DNA of 7,979 bases from Hydrogenothermaceae bacterium (GCA_015490675.1 WFXI01000128.1:1-7979); one strand, 5' to 3'; shown: positions 1 to 6,735, counted from the stretch's first letter. The notes: a model not told the origin generated them from the letters alone. A program made the numbers and translations.

Positions 1-305
1 ATTCCGCAGCATTTTATTACGAGTATGTTTTAAAAAAATATCCTAAATATATAAATATTAAACAAACGAAGCTAAAATTAATAAAAAGTTTAAAAAATTC
101 TGATAAACAGTATAAAGACCAAATTGAAGAATACAAAAATCAAATAAAAGAACTTGCACTAAAAGTTGAAGAAGAAAAAAATCTAGAAAAGAAAAATGCT
201 TTACTTAACAGAAAAAGATTAATAGAAGATTTACTTTTTACATTAGAAAGCAGGATTAAAGAAAGCAAATTAAAAGCAGATAAATTAGAGAAAGCACTAA
301 ATTAA
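1..305 (+). CDS. C-terminal end of a TPR/coiled-coil protein (5' truncated)
   Basis: The frame starting at base 3 is open from the window edge to a TAA at 303-305, giving about 100 residues with no in-frame ATG, so the gene starts outside the window. The visible part begins with a helix of TPR flavour (SAAFYYEYVLKKYPKY, like the second helix of BamD/YbgF-type repeats). It then becomes a lysine- and glutamate-rich, almost certainly coiled-coil helix (IEEYKNQIKELALKVEEEK and on to the end). No catalytic motif is visible, and function cannot be assigned from this fragment. An outer-membrane-associated TPR lipoprotein is one possibility, but only by analogy. Its stop overlaps the stop of the convergent TPR gene on the other strand in a shared TTAA (302-305), so any terminator must lie inside the opposing gene. 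Confidence 0.7.
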   Translation, partial: SAAFYYEYVLKKYPKYINIKQTKLKLIKSLKNSDKQYKDQIEEYKNQIKELALKVEEEKNLEKKNALLNRKRLIEDLLFTLESRIKESKLKADKLEKALN

Positions 306-1141
306 CTTTTTTCCTTTTCCTCTATAGTTTTGAGAAGTTTCTTAAAATTTTTATATCTTAAGGTTTGTTTTGCCAGCTTTTCTGTTTCTTTTATAACCTT
401 TTTTGCTTCTTCTAATCTGTTTAATTTTGTTAAAGCCTTTGCTATAAAAAACTTAGACTCAACAGCAGATTTTTTGTCTCCTAATCCCATATAAATTTCA
501 TAAGCTTTTTCGAAATAAGGAATAGATTTTTCATATTGCTTAAGTTTATAGTAGGATATACCTACATTGTAATTGGCTAAAGCTTTGTAATGTTTTCTAA
601 TATCTATGCTTTCTATCTTATCTAGAGCTTTTTCATAATACTTAAGAGCATTTTCATAATCTTTCTTAAAAAAATAAACATTTCCAATATTTATTAAAGC
701 TACAGGAACCATTCGTTTATTATTATTTTTTTCAGAAATTTCTAAAACAGTCTTAAAATGTTTCAAAGCTTCATCAAATTTTCCTAAAGAAAGCATTATT
801 TCTGCCAAAAGTGTATGAGCATAAGCTTTCCATCTATAACTTTTTTGGGTTCTAGAGTATTCAATAGCTTTGTTTGCATACTCTATTGCTTTATTTATTT
901 TTCCAAGCTGAAAGTATGCAACACCAATATAATAATATCCTTCTGCTATACCTTTTGGAATGTTATGCTTTTTAGAATATTCAAGAATTTTTTTTGCTTT
1001 ACCAAGCATAAGGTAATATTTACCTTGCTCATAATATTTCCAAGCTTCTAAAAGCATTTTGTCTACTTTTTCTTTAGGTGTTTCTGCAAATACAAAAGTT
1101 GAGATTATAAAAAAACTAATAAGAAACTTTTTTAGATTCAT
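302..1141 (-). CDS. Secreted tetratricopeptide-repeat protein
   Basis: A protein of 279 residues. The N terminus is a typical Sec signal peptide (MNLKKFL, a hydrophobic run, then VFA before E20), so a periplasmic location is likely. The mature part is helical repeats: a degenerate first unit at about 30-60, then TPRs at about 63-96 (GYYYIGVAYFQLGKINKAIEY), 104-137, 144-178, 186-221 and 224-259. Each shows the G/A-Y-F, L-G and A-hydrophobic-Y-A/E pattern. TPR arrays are protein-binding scaffolds. There is no enzymatic domain and no lipobox cysteine. The ATG at 1139-1141 lies inside the end of the upstream trpG-like gene (26-bp overlap), with GGAAAGG (minus strand, 1146-1152) four bases ahead, which suggests translational coupling. 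The partner protein is unknown. The link with trpG probably reflects cotranscription rather than shared chemistry. Confidence 0.85.
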   Translation of the reverse strand: MNLKKFLISFFIISTFVFAETPKEKVDKMLLEAWKYYEQGKYYLMLGKAKKILEYSKKHNIPKGIAEGYYYIGVAYFQLGKINKAIEYANKAIEYSRTQKSYRWKAYAHTLLAEIMLSLGKFDEALKHFKTVLEISEKNNNKRMVPVALINIGNVYFFKKDYENALKYYEKALDKIESIDIRKHYKALANYNVGISYYKLKQYEKSIPYFEKAYEIYMGLGDKKSAVESKFFIAKALTKLNRLEEAKKVIKETEKLAKQTLRYKNFKKLLKTIEEKEKS

Positions 1142-1724
1142 TGAACCTTTCCGCCAGTTTTAAAAAGTTATTTAATAATTCTTTTCCATATTGAGTTAAT
1201 ATAGATTCAGGGTGGAATTGAATTCCCCATATTGGATATTTTTTGTGCTGTATTCCCATTATCTCATTATCTTCTTTTGTCCATGCAGTAATTTCAATAT
1301 CTTCTGGTAATGAGTTTCTATCTATAACTAATGAATGATATCTAACTGCTTCAAAAGGATTAGGAATATTTTCAAATAATCCTTTTTCATTGTGATAAAT
1401 CATAGAAGTCTTTCCGTGCATTAAACATTTAGCTTTTATAATTTTTGCTCCAAAGGCATATCCAATAGACTGGTGTCCTAAACATACTCCAAGTATAGGA
1501 TAAACACCTTTAAATGTTTTTATAACATCTACAGAAATTCCAGCTTCAGTTGGAGAACAAGGTCCCGGAGAAATAACAATTGCATCAATGTTTTCTAAAT
1601 TTTTTATATCTTCTATGGAAATCTCATCATTTCTTTTTACTAAAACATCTGCTCCAAGTTCATATAAATATTGAACAATGTTGTATGTAAAAGAATCATA
1701 ATTATCTATCATTAAGATTTTCAT
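1116..1724 (-). CDS. trpG: Glutamine amidotransferase subunit of anthranilate / aminodeoxychorismate synthase
   Basis: A class I glutamine amidotransferase of 202 residues, the normal length for TrpG/PabA. It hydrolyses glutamine and passes ammonia to the chorismate-binding partner (TrpE or PabB) for tryptophan or folate synthesis. Visible motifs are the N-terminal IDNYDSFTYN, the SPGP turn (52-55), the nucleophile elbow GVCLGHQ with Cys81, the YHSL segment (129-132), and the C-terminal FHPES supplying His171 and Glu173, so the catalytic triad is complete. The start ATG (1722-1724) has AAAGGG eight bases upstream (minus strand, 1733-1738). No trpE or pabB lies in the window. Many bacteria use one such subunit for both pathways, so the symbol could equally be pabA. 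It is the first gene of a leftward pair whose second gene, a TPR protein, starts within its last codons. Confidence 0.95.
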   Translation of the reverse strand: MKILMIDNYDSFTYNIVQYLYELGADVLVKRNDEISIEDIKNLENIDAIVISPGPCSPTEAGISVDVIKTFKGVYPILGVCLGHQSIGYAFGAKIIKAKCLMHGKTSMIYHNEKGLFENIPNPFEAVRYHSLVIDRNSLPEDIEITAWTKEDNEIMGIQHKKYPIWGIQFHPESILTQYGKELLNNFLKLAERFNESKKVSY

Positions 1725-1766
1725 CTAAATTTCCCTTTGCATCTTTTGGTGGATTTATGTAATTTT

Positions 1767-1772
1767 ATCATA
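1767..1772 (-). promoter_or_regulatory. Candidate -10 box for the leftward trpG/TPR pair
   Basis: On the minus strand the bases read TATGAT, five of six to the sigma-70 consensus. They lie about 43 bases upstream of the trpG ATG and would give a leader of about 35 bases. No good -35 hexamer is seen at 16-18 bp spacing and there is no extended -10 TG, so this is weak evidence in such A+T-rich DNA. The region must contain some leftward promoter, because the neighbouring gene is divergent. Confidence 0.3.
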
Positions 1773-1778
1773 TAGTTG

Positions 1779-1795
1779 ATATGTTATAATCATAT
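1779..1795. repeat. Inverted repeat centred on the -10 box (possible operator)
   Basis: ATATG (1779-1783) and CATAT (1791-1795) form an inverted repeat with a 7-base spacer that is the -10 region itself, centred at 1787. A second short pair, TATCA (1766-1770) and TGATA (1777-1781), overlaps it. A protein bound here would block the rightward promoter and could influence the leftward one. The arms are only five bases and A+T-rich, so chance is a serious alternative. Confidence 0.3.
1782..1790 (+). promoter_or_regulatory. Extended -10 promoter of the rightward envelope-signalling genes
   Basis: TGTTATAAT is an exact extended -10 element (TGnTATAAT), with the hexamer at 1785-1790. Transcription would begin near 1797, leaving a leader of about 27 bases before the ATG at 1824. 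The -35 region (about 1762-1769, T-rich) is poor, as is common when an extended -10 is present. It is the only strong promoter-like sequence recognised ahead of the continuous plus-strand gene run. It overlaps the ATATG/CATAT inverted repeat and lies back to back with the leftward promoter candidate. Confidence 0.65.
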
Positions 1796-1813
1796 TGAAT
1801 TTCAGATGTTGTT

Positions 1814-1818
1814 GAGGT
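1814..1818 (+). promoter_or_regulatory. Ribosome binding site fixing the start at 1824
   Basis: GAGGT sits five bases before the ATG at 1824-1826. The in-frame ATG at 1776 has no Shine-Dalgarno sequence and lies upstream of the -10 box, so it would not even be on the predicted transcript. This site therefore decides the start of the outer-membrane protein gene. Confidence 0.8.
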
Positions 1819-1823
1819 ATATA

Positions 1824-3791
1824 ATGAAAAAAACCTCTTTTATTTTTTTGTCTGCCCTGTTAGTTAATTCTTTCTCATTTTCTTATGAAACGAAGCCTGA
1901 TAATTTAAAAAAACAAAGTATTTTATATCTCTTTAAAAAATACGAAGAAAAAGCAGACCTTTCTAATAAAACAAAAAAAGAAAGTTTGGGACATGTAATT
2001 GTATTCACAAGAAAAGATTTAGACATAATGCAAGCAAATTATCTGGCAGATGTTTTAAAGCTAGTCCCAAATTCTAATTTCGGCCCTAACAAATATGGAG
2101 TTGAATCGATTACAGGTTTAGGCAGAAGATATCAGATTTCTACAAGGTATAGACTTTACATTAATGACCATGAAATAAGCTCAATATCTACATATAGCCC
2201 GTTTTTAACATATGATAGATATCCTTTAGACAATATAGACCATATAGAAATTTACTTTTCTCCAGGAGCAATTTCTGCTTCTAACGAACCATCTCTAATG
2301 ATTATAAAAATGTATACAAAAAGACCAGAAAGAGAAAATGCAACTATATTAAAGGGTATTTTAGATAATAAATCTGGACACCAACTTGGAATATTTTCTG
2401 GGCGTAAGTTAGATGAAAATCGTTCTTATCTTTTTACATTAAGTCACGCAAAAATAGACTTTGATAAATTAACAGTTAACAATAGAGATATAAGCAGAGA
2501 CCAGAAAAGGATTCATTTATTTTTTCAATATAATGTAAATAATTGGTATATAGATACTTCTTTATCCTATGTAGATAGGAGAAACTTTTTTGGTTTTAGT
2601 CTTGATGGTAGTCCTGAAAAAGAAGGGATGTATTCTGCTGTAGGATTTATTTCTGCCACAGGTCAATTTTTACAAGATAAATCTTTAAAAATAAATCTTG
2701 CTTATGATATCCAAAGAAGGCAGATAATAGAAAAAAACAAACAGGCAGATGGAGGGATATTACATCCAGCTTTTAAACAAGCTACATTACCAACATATAT
2801 AGATGAAGTAAGGACTCTGCACAAGCTTGCCTTTACTATCAACAAAGAATGGAACACTTCTAATAATGAGCTATTAATTGGAGCTTTTGTTAGATATTAT
2901 CAACAAGACTTGGATAAATTTTCTGTTGAATATCTAGATGGGGCTATAAAAAGAGATGAGAAAAACAATCCTAATTTTAATGTAGTTGATTATTTTTGGA
3001 TTTCTTCTATTTATATAGAAAATAAACATAATTTGAATGATAGAAATTTATTCATTATTGGTGCAAGATTAGATGATTACAAGTTTGAGGGTAATAAGAC
3101 TCAAAAAGATATAAACACAAGAGTCGGATATATATCCTATCCTCGAGATAACTGGCTTATAAAAGGCTTTATTACTAAAGGGTACTTACTTCCTTCTATG
3201 TTTACTGTGGAGACAAGCTTAAATAAAAAACTAGATCCGGTAAATTTTATTTCTTATACAACAGAATCCACATATAAAATAAACAATCATTCTATATCAG
3301 GGTTTTTGTGTATAGAGGAAATAACTAATGACTTTACTTATAATCCCGTAACAAGGTCTATAGAAAACAGTAATCAAAAATATACAATTTTTATAGGATC
3401 TTTAAGGTATATATGGGATGTAAACCCATTTAACAAATTTGAATTTTATGTATGGAAGTCTAAAATAGATAAATCTTCTGTAAAAACCCTTTCACCAACT
3501 TTAGGTGGATATACCAGATTATTAACAGAATATAAAACATGGAAAGTATATAATGAACTTGTTTTTAGAGATAAATATACAAATGAGCTTTATAACAGAA
3601 AGGTAGATGCAACATTTGATTATACATTTGGTATTTCCAAAGAATTCAAGAATGGCTGGATTTTGAAATTCAAAGGGGAGAATATATTCAACAACAGTGC
3701 AAAAGTTTTATATAAACCTATTATAGGTTCTGTTTATGAATATCAAGCATTTGATAGAAGATTTTTAATAACCTTGGAAAAGGTATTTTAA
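1824..3791 (+). CDS. TonB-dependent-receptor-like outer-membrane plug/barrel protein
   Basis: From the ATG at 1824 the protein has 655 residues. MKKTSFIFLS and the hydrophobic stretch to SFSFS (about 1-20) form a signal peptide, followed by a charged, probably helical segment (about 22-54). Residues about 55-170 match the TonB-receptor plug: IVFTRKDLDIMQA, LADVLKLVP, YRLYINDHEI, then NIDHIEIYFSPGAI (137-150), which corresponds to the 'IERIEVLRGP' strand, and IIKMYTKRP, which corresponds to 'INIITK'. The remaining about 480 residues are short alternating strands rich in Tyr, Phe and Asn with polar turns, ending in a C-terminal Phe (LEKVF), as expected for an outer-membrane beta-barrel. I see no clear TonB box. 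Known relatives import siderophores, vitamins or metals, or act as transducers. The following two genes (periplasmic protein and c-di-GMP enzyme) suggest sensing rather than plain import. No ligand can be inferred. The track from 1776 would add 16 residues, which I reject because they overlap the promoter. Confidence 0.85.
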   Translation: MKKTSFIFLSALLVNSFSFSYETKPDNLKKQSILYLFKKYEEKADLSNKTKKESLGHVIVFTRKDLDIMQANYLADVLKLVPNSNFGPNKYGVESITGLGRRYQISTRYRLYINDHEISSISTYSPFLTYDRYPLDNIDHIEIYFSPGAISASNEPSLMIIKMYTKRPERENATILKGILDNKSGHQLGIFSGRKLDENRSYLFTLSHAKIDFDKLTVNNRDISRDQKRIHLFFQYNVNNWYIDTSLSYVDRRNFFGFSLDGSPEKEGMYSAVGFISATGQFLQDKSLKINLAYDIQRRQIIEKNKQADGGILHPAFKQATLPTYIDEVRTLHKLAFTINKEWNTSNNELLIGAFVRYYQQDLDKFSVEYLDGAIKRDEKNNPNFNVVDYFWISSIYIENKHNLNDRNLFIIGARLDDYKFEGNKTQKDINTRVGYISYPRDNWLIKGFITKGYLLPSMFTVETSLNKKLDPVNFISYTTESTYKINNHSISGFLCIEEITNDFTYNPVTRSIENSNQKYTIFIGSLRYIWDVNPFNKFEFYVWKSKIDKSSVKTLSPTLGGYTRLLTEYKTWKVYNELVFRDKYTNELYNRKVDATFDYTFGISKEFKNGWILKFKGENIFNNSAKVLYKPIIGSVYEYQAFDRRFLITLEKVF

Positions 3792-3792
3792 T

Positions 3793-4260
3793 ATGCGAAA
3801 AATATATATGATTTTTATTTTTTTAATAGGGCTTTTGATTTTAACTTTGACACATTCTTATGCTAATCACTCTGAACTTGCGGAAGAGTATGAAATATCA
3901 ATTATAGAAAAACTTATAATAGATAGTATATCTAAAAGAAATCCTTATGTGTATATTTATTCTGAAGATAAAGAAAAAAAGGAAAAGTTTAAAAATAAAT
4001 TAAAGAAATTTTCAAAATCGTTAAAAACTACTTCTAGCTTATACAAAGCGGATTTTATCATTGTTTTAGTCTTAAGTAAAAAGAAAGATTTTAAAAAGCC
4101 AGCTCTAGCTTTAGATTTTAAATCACTGAAATACTGTTTAAGTTGTATAGGAGTTTTCTCTTGGAAAAATGGAAGACCTAACTTAATATTGTTTAAAGAA
4201 AAATTAGATATGCTCAGAATAAAATTGCCTCAAGAATATAGCTACTTTATAGAAGAATAA
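3793..4260 (+). CDS. Small secreted protein with a CxxC pair, probable periplasmic partner of the membrane c-di-GMP enzyme
   Basis: A protein of 155 residues that I do not recognise as a named family. MRKIYMIFIF and the following hydrophobic run, ending in SYA before Asn25, look like a cleavable signal peptide. The mature part starts with an acidic helix (ELAEEYEISIIEKLIID), then a strand (YVYIYS), a lysine-rich helix (about 58-78), a strong hydrophobic strand (ADFIIVLVLS, 86-95), and a C-terminal part with Cys115-Leu-Ser-Cys118, GVFSWKNGRP and KLPQEYSYFIEE. The alternating strand/helix order and the size recall YfiR-type periplasmic regulators, but I cannot see the YfiR signature. The CxxC could form a disulfide in the periplasm. 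The gene begins one base after the upstream stop, with AAAAGGT (3778-3784) as ribosome binding site, and ends five bases before the GGDEF-EAL gene. Tight cotranslation therefore suggests joint function. Confidence 0.75.
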   Translation: MRKIYMIFIFLIGLLILTLTHSYANHSELAEEYEISIIEKLIIDSISKRNPYVYIYSEDKEKKEKFKNKLKKFSKSLKTTSSLYKADFIIVLVLSKKKDFKKPALALDFKSLKYCLSCIGVFSWKNGRPNLILFKEKLDMLRIKLPQEYSYFIEE

Positions 4261-4265
4261 ACAAA

Positions 4266-6155
4266 ATGATTTTAAAGAGAGAAAAGAAAAACATAATATT
4301 TATATTTTTCTTATTTTTATTAATGTTAGTGTACATATATATATATACATTTATCCCAAAAGAAGAGGAGAAATTAAAAGACAATATTATAAAATACACG
4401 ACAAGAACATCAGTAAACATTATTAAAAATACTATTTCTTTCTTTTTAGAAGATAATAATGCTAGTTTAAATGATTTATTTAAGGATAAAAGTTTAAGAG
4501 AGAAACTAGCAAAAGTCTTTGCCTATTTTAGAACAGACAAAATTAAATATATTTTCATTATCTATAAAGACAAAAATAAATACAGATATCTCTTAGACCC
4601 AGAATCTACTAAAGATAGCTATGGTACTTTATTTATACCATTTGAAAAAGAAGTAGAAATCCTTAGGTCTTTAGAAAGAACTTTAAAAGAAACATATACT
4701 ATTAATTCAAAACTTAAAACATTAGGAATAACCTACTATATTCCTCTTGAAGAAAATGACAAACTTAAAGCTATTTTAATTGTTGATTTTTCTTTTGAAA
4801 CTTTAGAAGAAATAAACTCTCTTGTAAGAAAAGTAAAAGATGCAATATTAGGTTTAATGGCATTTACATTTGGATTAATTATAATAAGTATTTTTATGTT
4901 TATTAGAATGTTCCTTATTAGGAAAAAAATATTTGAGGATACTTTAACTAAAGTATTTAATAGAAAATATTTATCAGAGATTGAACATCATATAGACTTA
5001 AGAGATTATATTGTCGCAATTGTTGATATTGACTTTTTTAAGCATATAAATGATACCTATGGACATAAAGTTGGAGATGAGATATTAAAACAATTTGCAA
5101 ATGTATTAAAAGAGAATTTAAGGAAAGATGACATTATAATTAGATATGGTGGAGAGGAGTTTCTCTTACTCTTAAAAAGAGATAGGAACTTGACTAGTAG
5201 TAGGGTTTTAATAGTCTTAGAAAGACTTTTAGAAGCCATTAGAAACACTGACTTTAACAACTTAAAAATTACCGCTTCATTTGGGGTAAATTTGGATACT
5301 GATAAAGCAAGAAACCTAAATGACGCTATAAAAAAAGCAGATTTAGCTCTATATAAAGCTAAAAAAGAAGGAAGAAATAAAATAGAGATTTATACAGAAA
5401 AGAAAGATGAAGAAATCAGTTTATCAGACCTTAAAGAGATTATAGAAAAAGATGAATTTACTTTCTTCTTCCAACCTGTAGTAAATCTAAAAACCAAAAA
5501 AGTTTTATACTATGAATCCTTACTTAGATTTAAGTTTAAAAACCAACTTATTCCTCCTTTTAAATATATAGAAATGATAAAAGGGACATTTTTATATTCT
5601 AAATTGTCAAGAAAGGTAATAGAAAAGAATATAGATATTTTGAATAAATATAAAAAACTAAATATTAGTATAAACTTATCACCATTTGATTTAATAAATG
5701 ATGCTACTGTAATGGTATTACTGGATGTAGATGAAAATATAGTAAAAAGATTGAAGCTTGAAATTATAGAAACAGAAGATATAAGAGATTATAAAAAATT
5801 AAGGGATAATATCCTAAAACTTAAATCTAAAGGGTTTCAGATAGCTCTAGATGATTTTGGAAAAGGATACATAAACTTTTTCTACTTAACAGAAGTTCCT
5901 GCTAATTTCTTAAAAATAGATGGAAACATAGTTAAGGATATACATAAAAGTGAAAATCATTATATTTTATGCAAAAACATATCAAACTTTGCTAAAGAAA
6001 TGGGAATGAAAGTCATTGCAGAATTTGTGGAAAATGAAGAAATCGTTCAAAAACTATTAGAAATAGGAATAGAATATGGACAGGGATATTACTTTGCTAA
6101 ACCTATGCCTTTAATAGAAATAATTAAGGAGTGGAAGGATGAAGATTTTAGCTAG
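4266..6155 (+). CDS. Membrane-bound GGDEF-EAL protein with periplasmic sensor region (c-di-GMP synthesis and hydrolysis)
   Basis: A protein of 629 residues. Transmembrane helix 1 is at about 10-29, a periplasmic region at about 30-192, and helix 2 at about 193-215, with a short cytoplasmic linker and no HAMP domain. The periplasmic region looks Cache/PAS-like (YIFIIYKDKNKYRYLLD, then ITYYIPL and AILIVDFSFETL). GGDEF domain, about 222-378: LTKVFNRKYL, metal Asp254 in VDIDFFKHIND, active GGEEF at 295-299, and an RxxD inhibitory site (Arg286-Asp289) five residues upstream, so an active, product-inhibited cyclase is expected. EAL domain, about 388-627: E417-S-L-L-R in place of EAL, Asn470 in INLSP, Glu499/Glu502, DDFGKG (529-534), Lys550 in LKID, AEFVE (586-589) and QG (606-607). 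The metal and catalytic positions I know are all present, so phosphodiesterase activity is likely too. The ATG follows the upstream stop by five bases with a weak purine-rich ribosome binding site, which suggests coupling. Confidence 0.92.
   Translation: MILKREKKNIIFIFFLFLLMLVYIYIYTFIPKEEEKLKDNIIKYTTRTSVNIIKNTISFFLEDNNASLNDLFKDKSLREKLAKVFAYFRTDKIKYIFIIYKDKNKYRYLLDPESTKDSYGTLFIPFEKEVEILRSLERTLKETYTINSKLKTLGITYYIPLEENDKLKAILIVDFSFETLEEINSLVRKVKDAILGLMAFTFGLIIISIFMFIRMFLIRKKIFEDTLTKVFNRKYLSEIEHHIDLRDYIVAIVDIDFFKHINDTYGHKVGDEILKQFANVLKENLRKDDIIIRYGGEEFLLLLKRDRNLTSSRVLIVLERLLEAIRNTDFNNLKITASFGVNLDTDKARNLNDAIKKADLALYKAKKEGRNKIEIYTEKKDEEISLSDLKEIIEKDEFTFFFQPVVNLKTKKVLYYESLLRFKFKNQLIPPFKYIEMIKGTFLYSKLSRKVIEKNIDILNKYKKLNISINLSPFDLINDATVMVLLDVDENIVKRLKLEIIETEDIRDYKKLRDNILKLKSKGFQIALDDFGKGYINFFYLTEVPANFLKIDGNIVKDIHKSENHYILCKNISNFAKEMGMKVIAEFVENEEIVQKLLEIGIEYGQGYYFAKPMPLIEIIKEWKDEDFS
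6126..6131 (+). promoter_or_regulatory. Strong ribosome binding site for the cyclophilin gene inside the GGDEF-EAL gene
   Basis: AAGGAG lies seven bases ahead of the ATG at 6139 and within the last codons of the upstream gene, whose stop is at 6153-6155. It supports this start and the 17-bp gene overlap. Confidence 0.8.
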
Positions 6156-6735
6156 CATATTTGCACTTTTATTTTTTGCAGCTTTTAGCTTTGCTCAGGA
6201 TAAAAATCCAATAGTAGTTTTAAAAACAACAGAAGGAGACATATATATAGAATTATTCCCAGATAAAGCACCAAAGACAGTAGAGAACTTCTTAAAATAT
6301 GTAAAAGAAGGTTTTTACAATGGGGTTATTTTCCATAGAGTTATAGATGGATTTGTAATACAGGCTGGAGGGTTTGATAAAAATTTTAAATATAAAAAAC
6401 CTACTCATCCACCAATAAAAAATGAAGCAGATAACGGTCTTATGAACTTAAGAGGGACTATTGCAATGGCAAGAACTTCAGACCCTCATAGTGCAAATGC
6501 TCAATTTTTTATAAATTTAAAAGATAATCATTTCCTAAACCACAAAGACAAAACTCCTCAAGGCTGGGGATATACAGTTTTTGGCAAAGTTATAAAAGGT
6601 ATGGATATAGTAGACAAAATTGCAAAAACACCAACTACAATAAAGGCAACCCCTTATGGCTATATGAGAGATGTTCCTGTTAAGCCAATTATAATATTAG
6701 AGGCAAAAGTAATAGAAGGAGGGAAAACAGATTGA
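6139..6735 (+). CDS. ppiA: Secreted cyclophilin-type peptidyl-prolyl cis-trans isomerase
   Basis: A protein of 198 residues. MKILASIFALLFFAAFSFA followed by Gln20 is a clean signal peptide, so the enzyme is periplasmic and PpiA-like rather than the cytoplasmic PpiB form. The rest is one bacterial cyclophilin domain catalysing cis-trans isomerisation of X-Pro bonds in exported proteins. Visible motifs are the first strands VVLKTTEGDIYIELF, APKTVENF, the active-site FHRVIDGFVIQAGG (Arg67, Phe72, Gln75), RGTIAMART, ANAQFFIN (119-126), and YTVFGKVIKGMDIVDKI. The catalytic Arg and the FFIN segment are intact. The gene overlaps the end of the GGDEF-EAL gene by 17 bp and its stop overlaps the hisA start in TTGA, so it bridges the signalling module and the metabolic genes. 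Whether it folds the upstream envelope proteins is only a guess. The symbol rests on the secreted form, not on a proven orthology. Confidence 0.93.
   Translation: MKILASIFALLFFAAFSFAQDKNPIVVLKTTEGDIYIELFPDKAPKTVENFLKYVKEGFYNGVIFHRVIDGFVIQAGGFDKNFKYKKPTHPPIKNEADNGLMNLRGTIAMARTSDPHSANAQFFINLKDNHFLNHKDKTPQGWGYTVFGKVIKGMDIVDKIAKTPTTIKATPYGYMRDVPVKPIIILEAKVIEGGKTD
6716..6722 (+). promoter_or_regulatory. Ribosome binding site deciding the TTG start of hisA
   Basis: AAGGAGG lies nine bases ahead of the TTG at 6732. No in-frame ATG is available nearby, and the protein needs this start to keep the first beta-strand (FIIPAVDI), so TTG is well supported. Confidence 0.8.

Noticed and set aside
328..352. 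Possible intrinsic terminator: imperfect stem TTTTGAGA/TCTTAAAA followed by five T
   Set aside because: The stem is nearly all A/U with a G-U pair and lies inside the coding end of the TPR gene. It would be unstable, especially in a thermophile, and such matches are common by chance in this A+T-rich DNA.
815..1051. Plus-strand open frame of 78 residues
   Set aside because: It lies wholly antisense within the TPR gene, has a low-complexity Phe/Ser-rich translation, and shows no domain or ribosome binding site.
1776..1823. N-terminal extension of the outer-membrane protein from an ATG at 1776 (MICYNHIEF...)
   Set aside because: It has no ribosome binding site, overlaps the extended -10 promoter, and would bury the clear signal peptide that begins at the ATG at 1824.
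5057..5260. Minus-strand open frame of 67 residues
   Set aside because: It is a shadow of the GGDEF domain, which is strongly supported on the plus strand.
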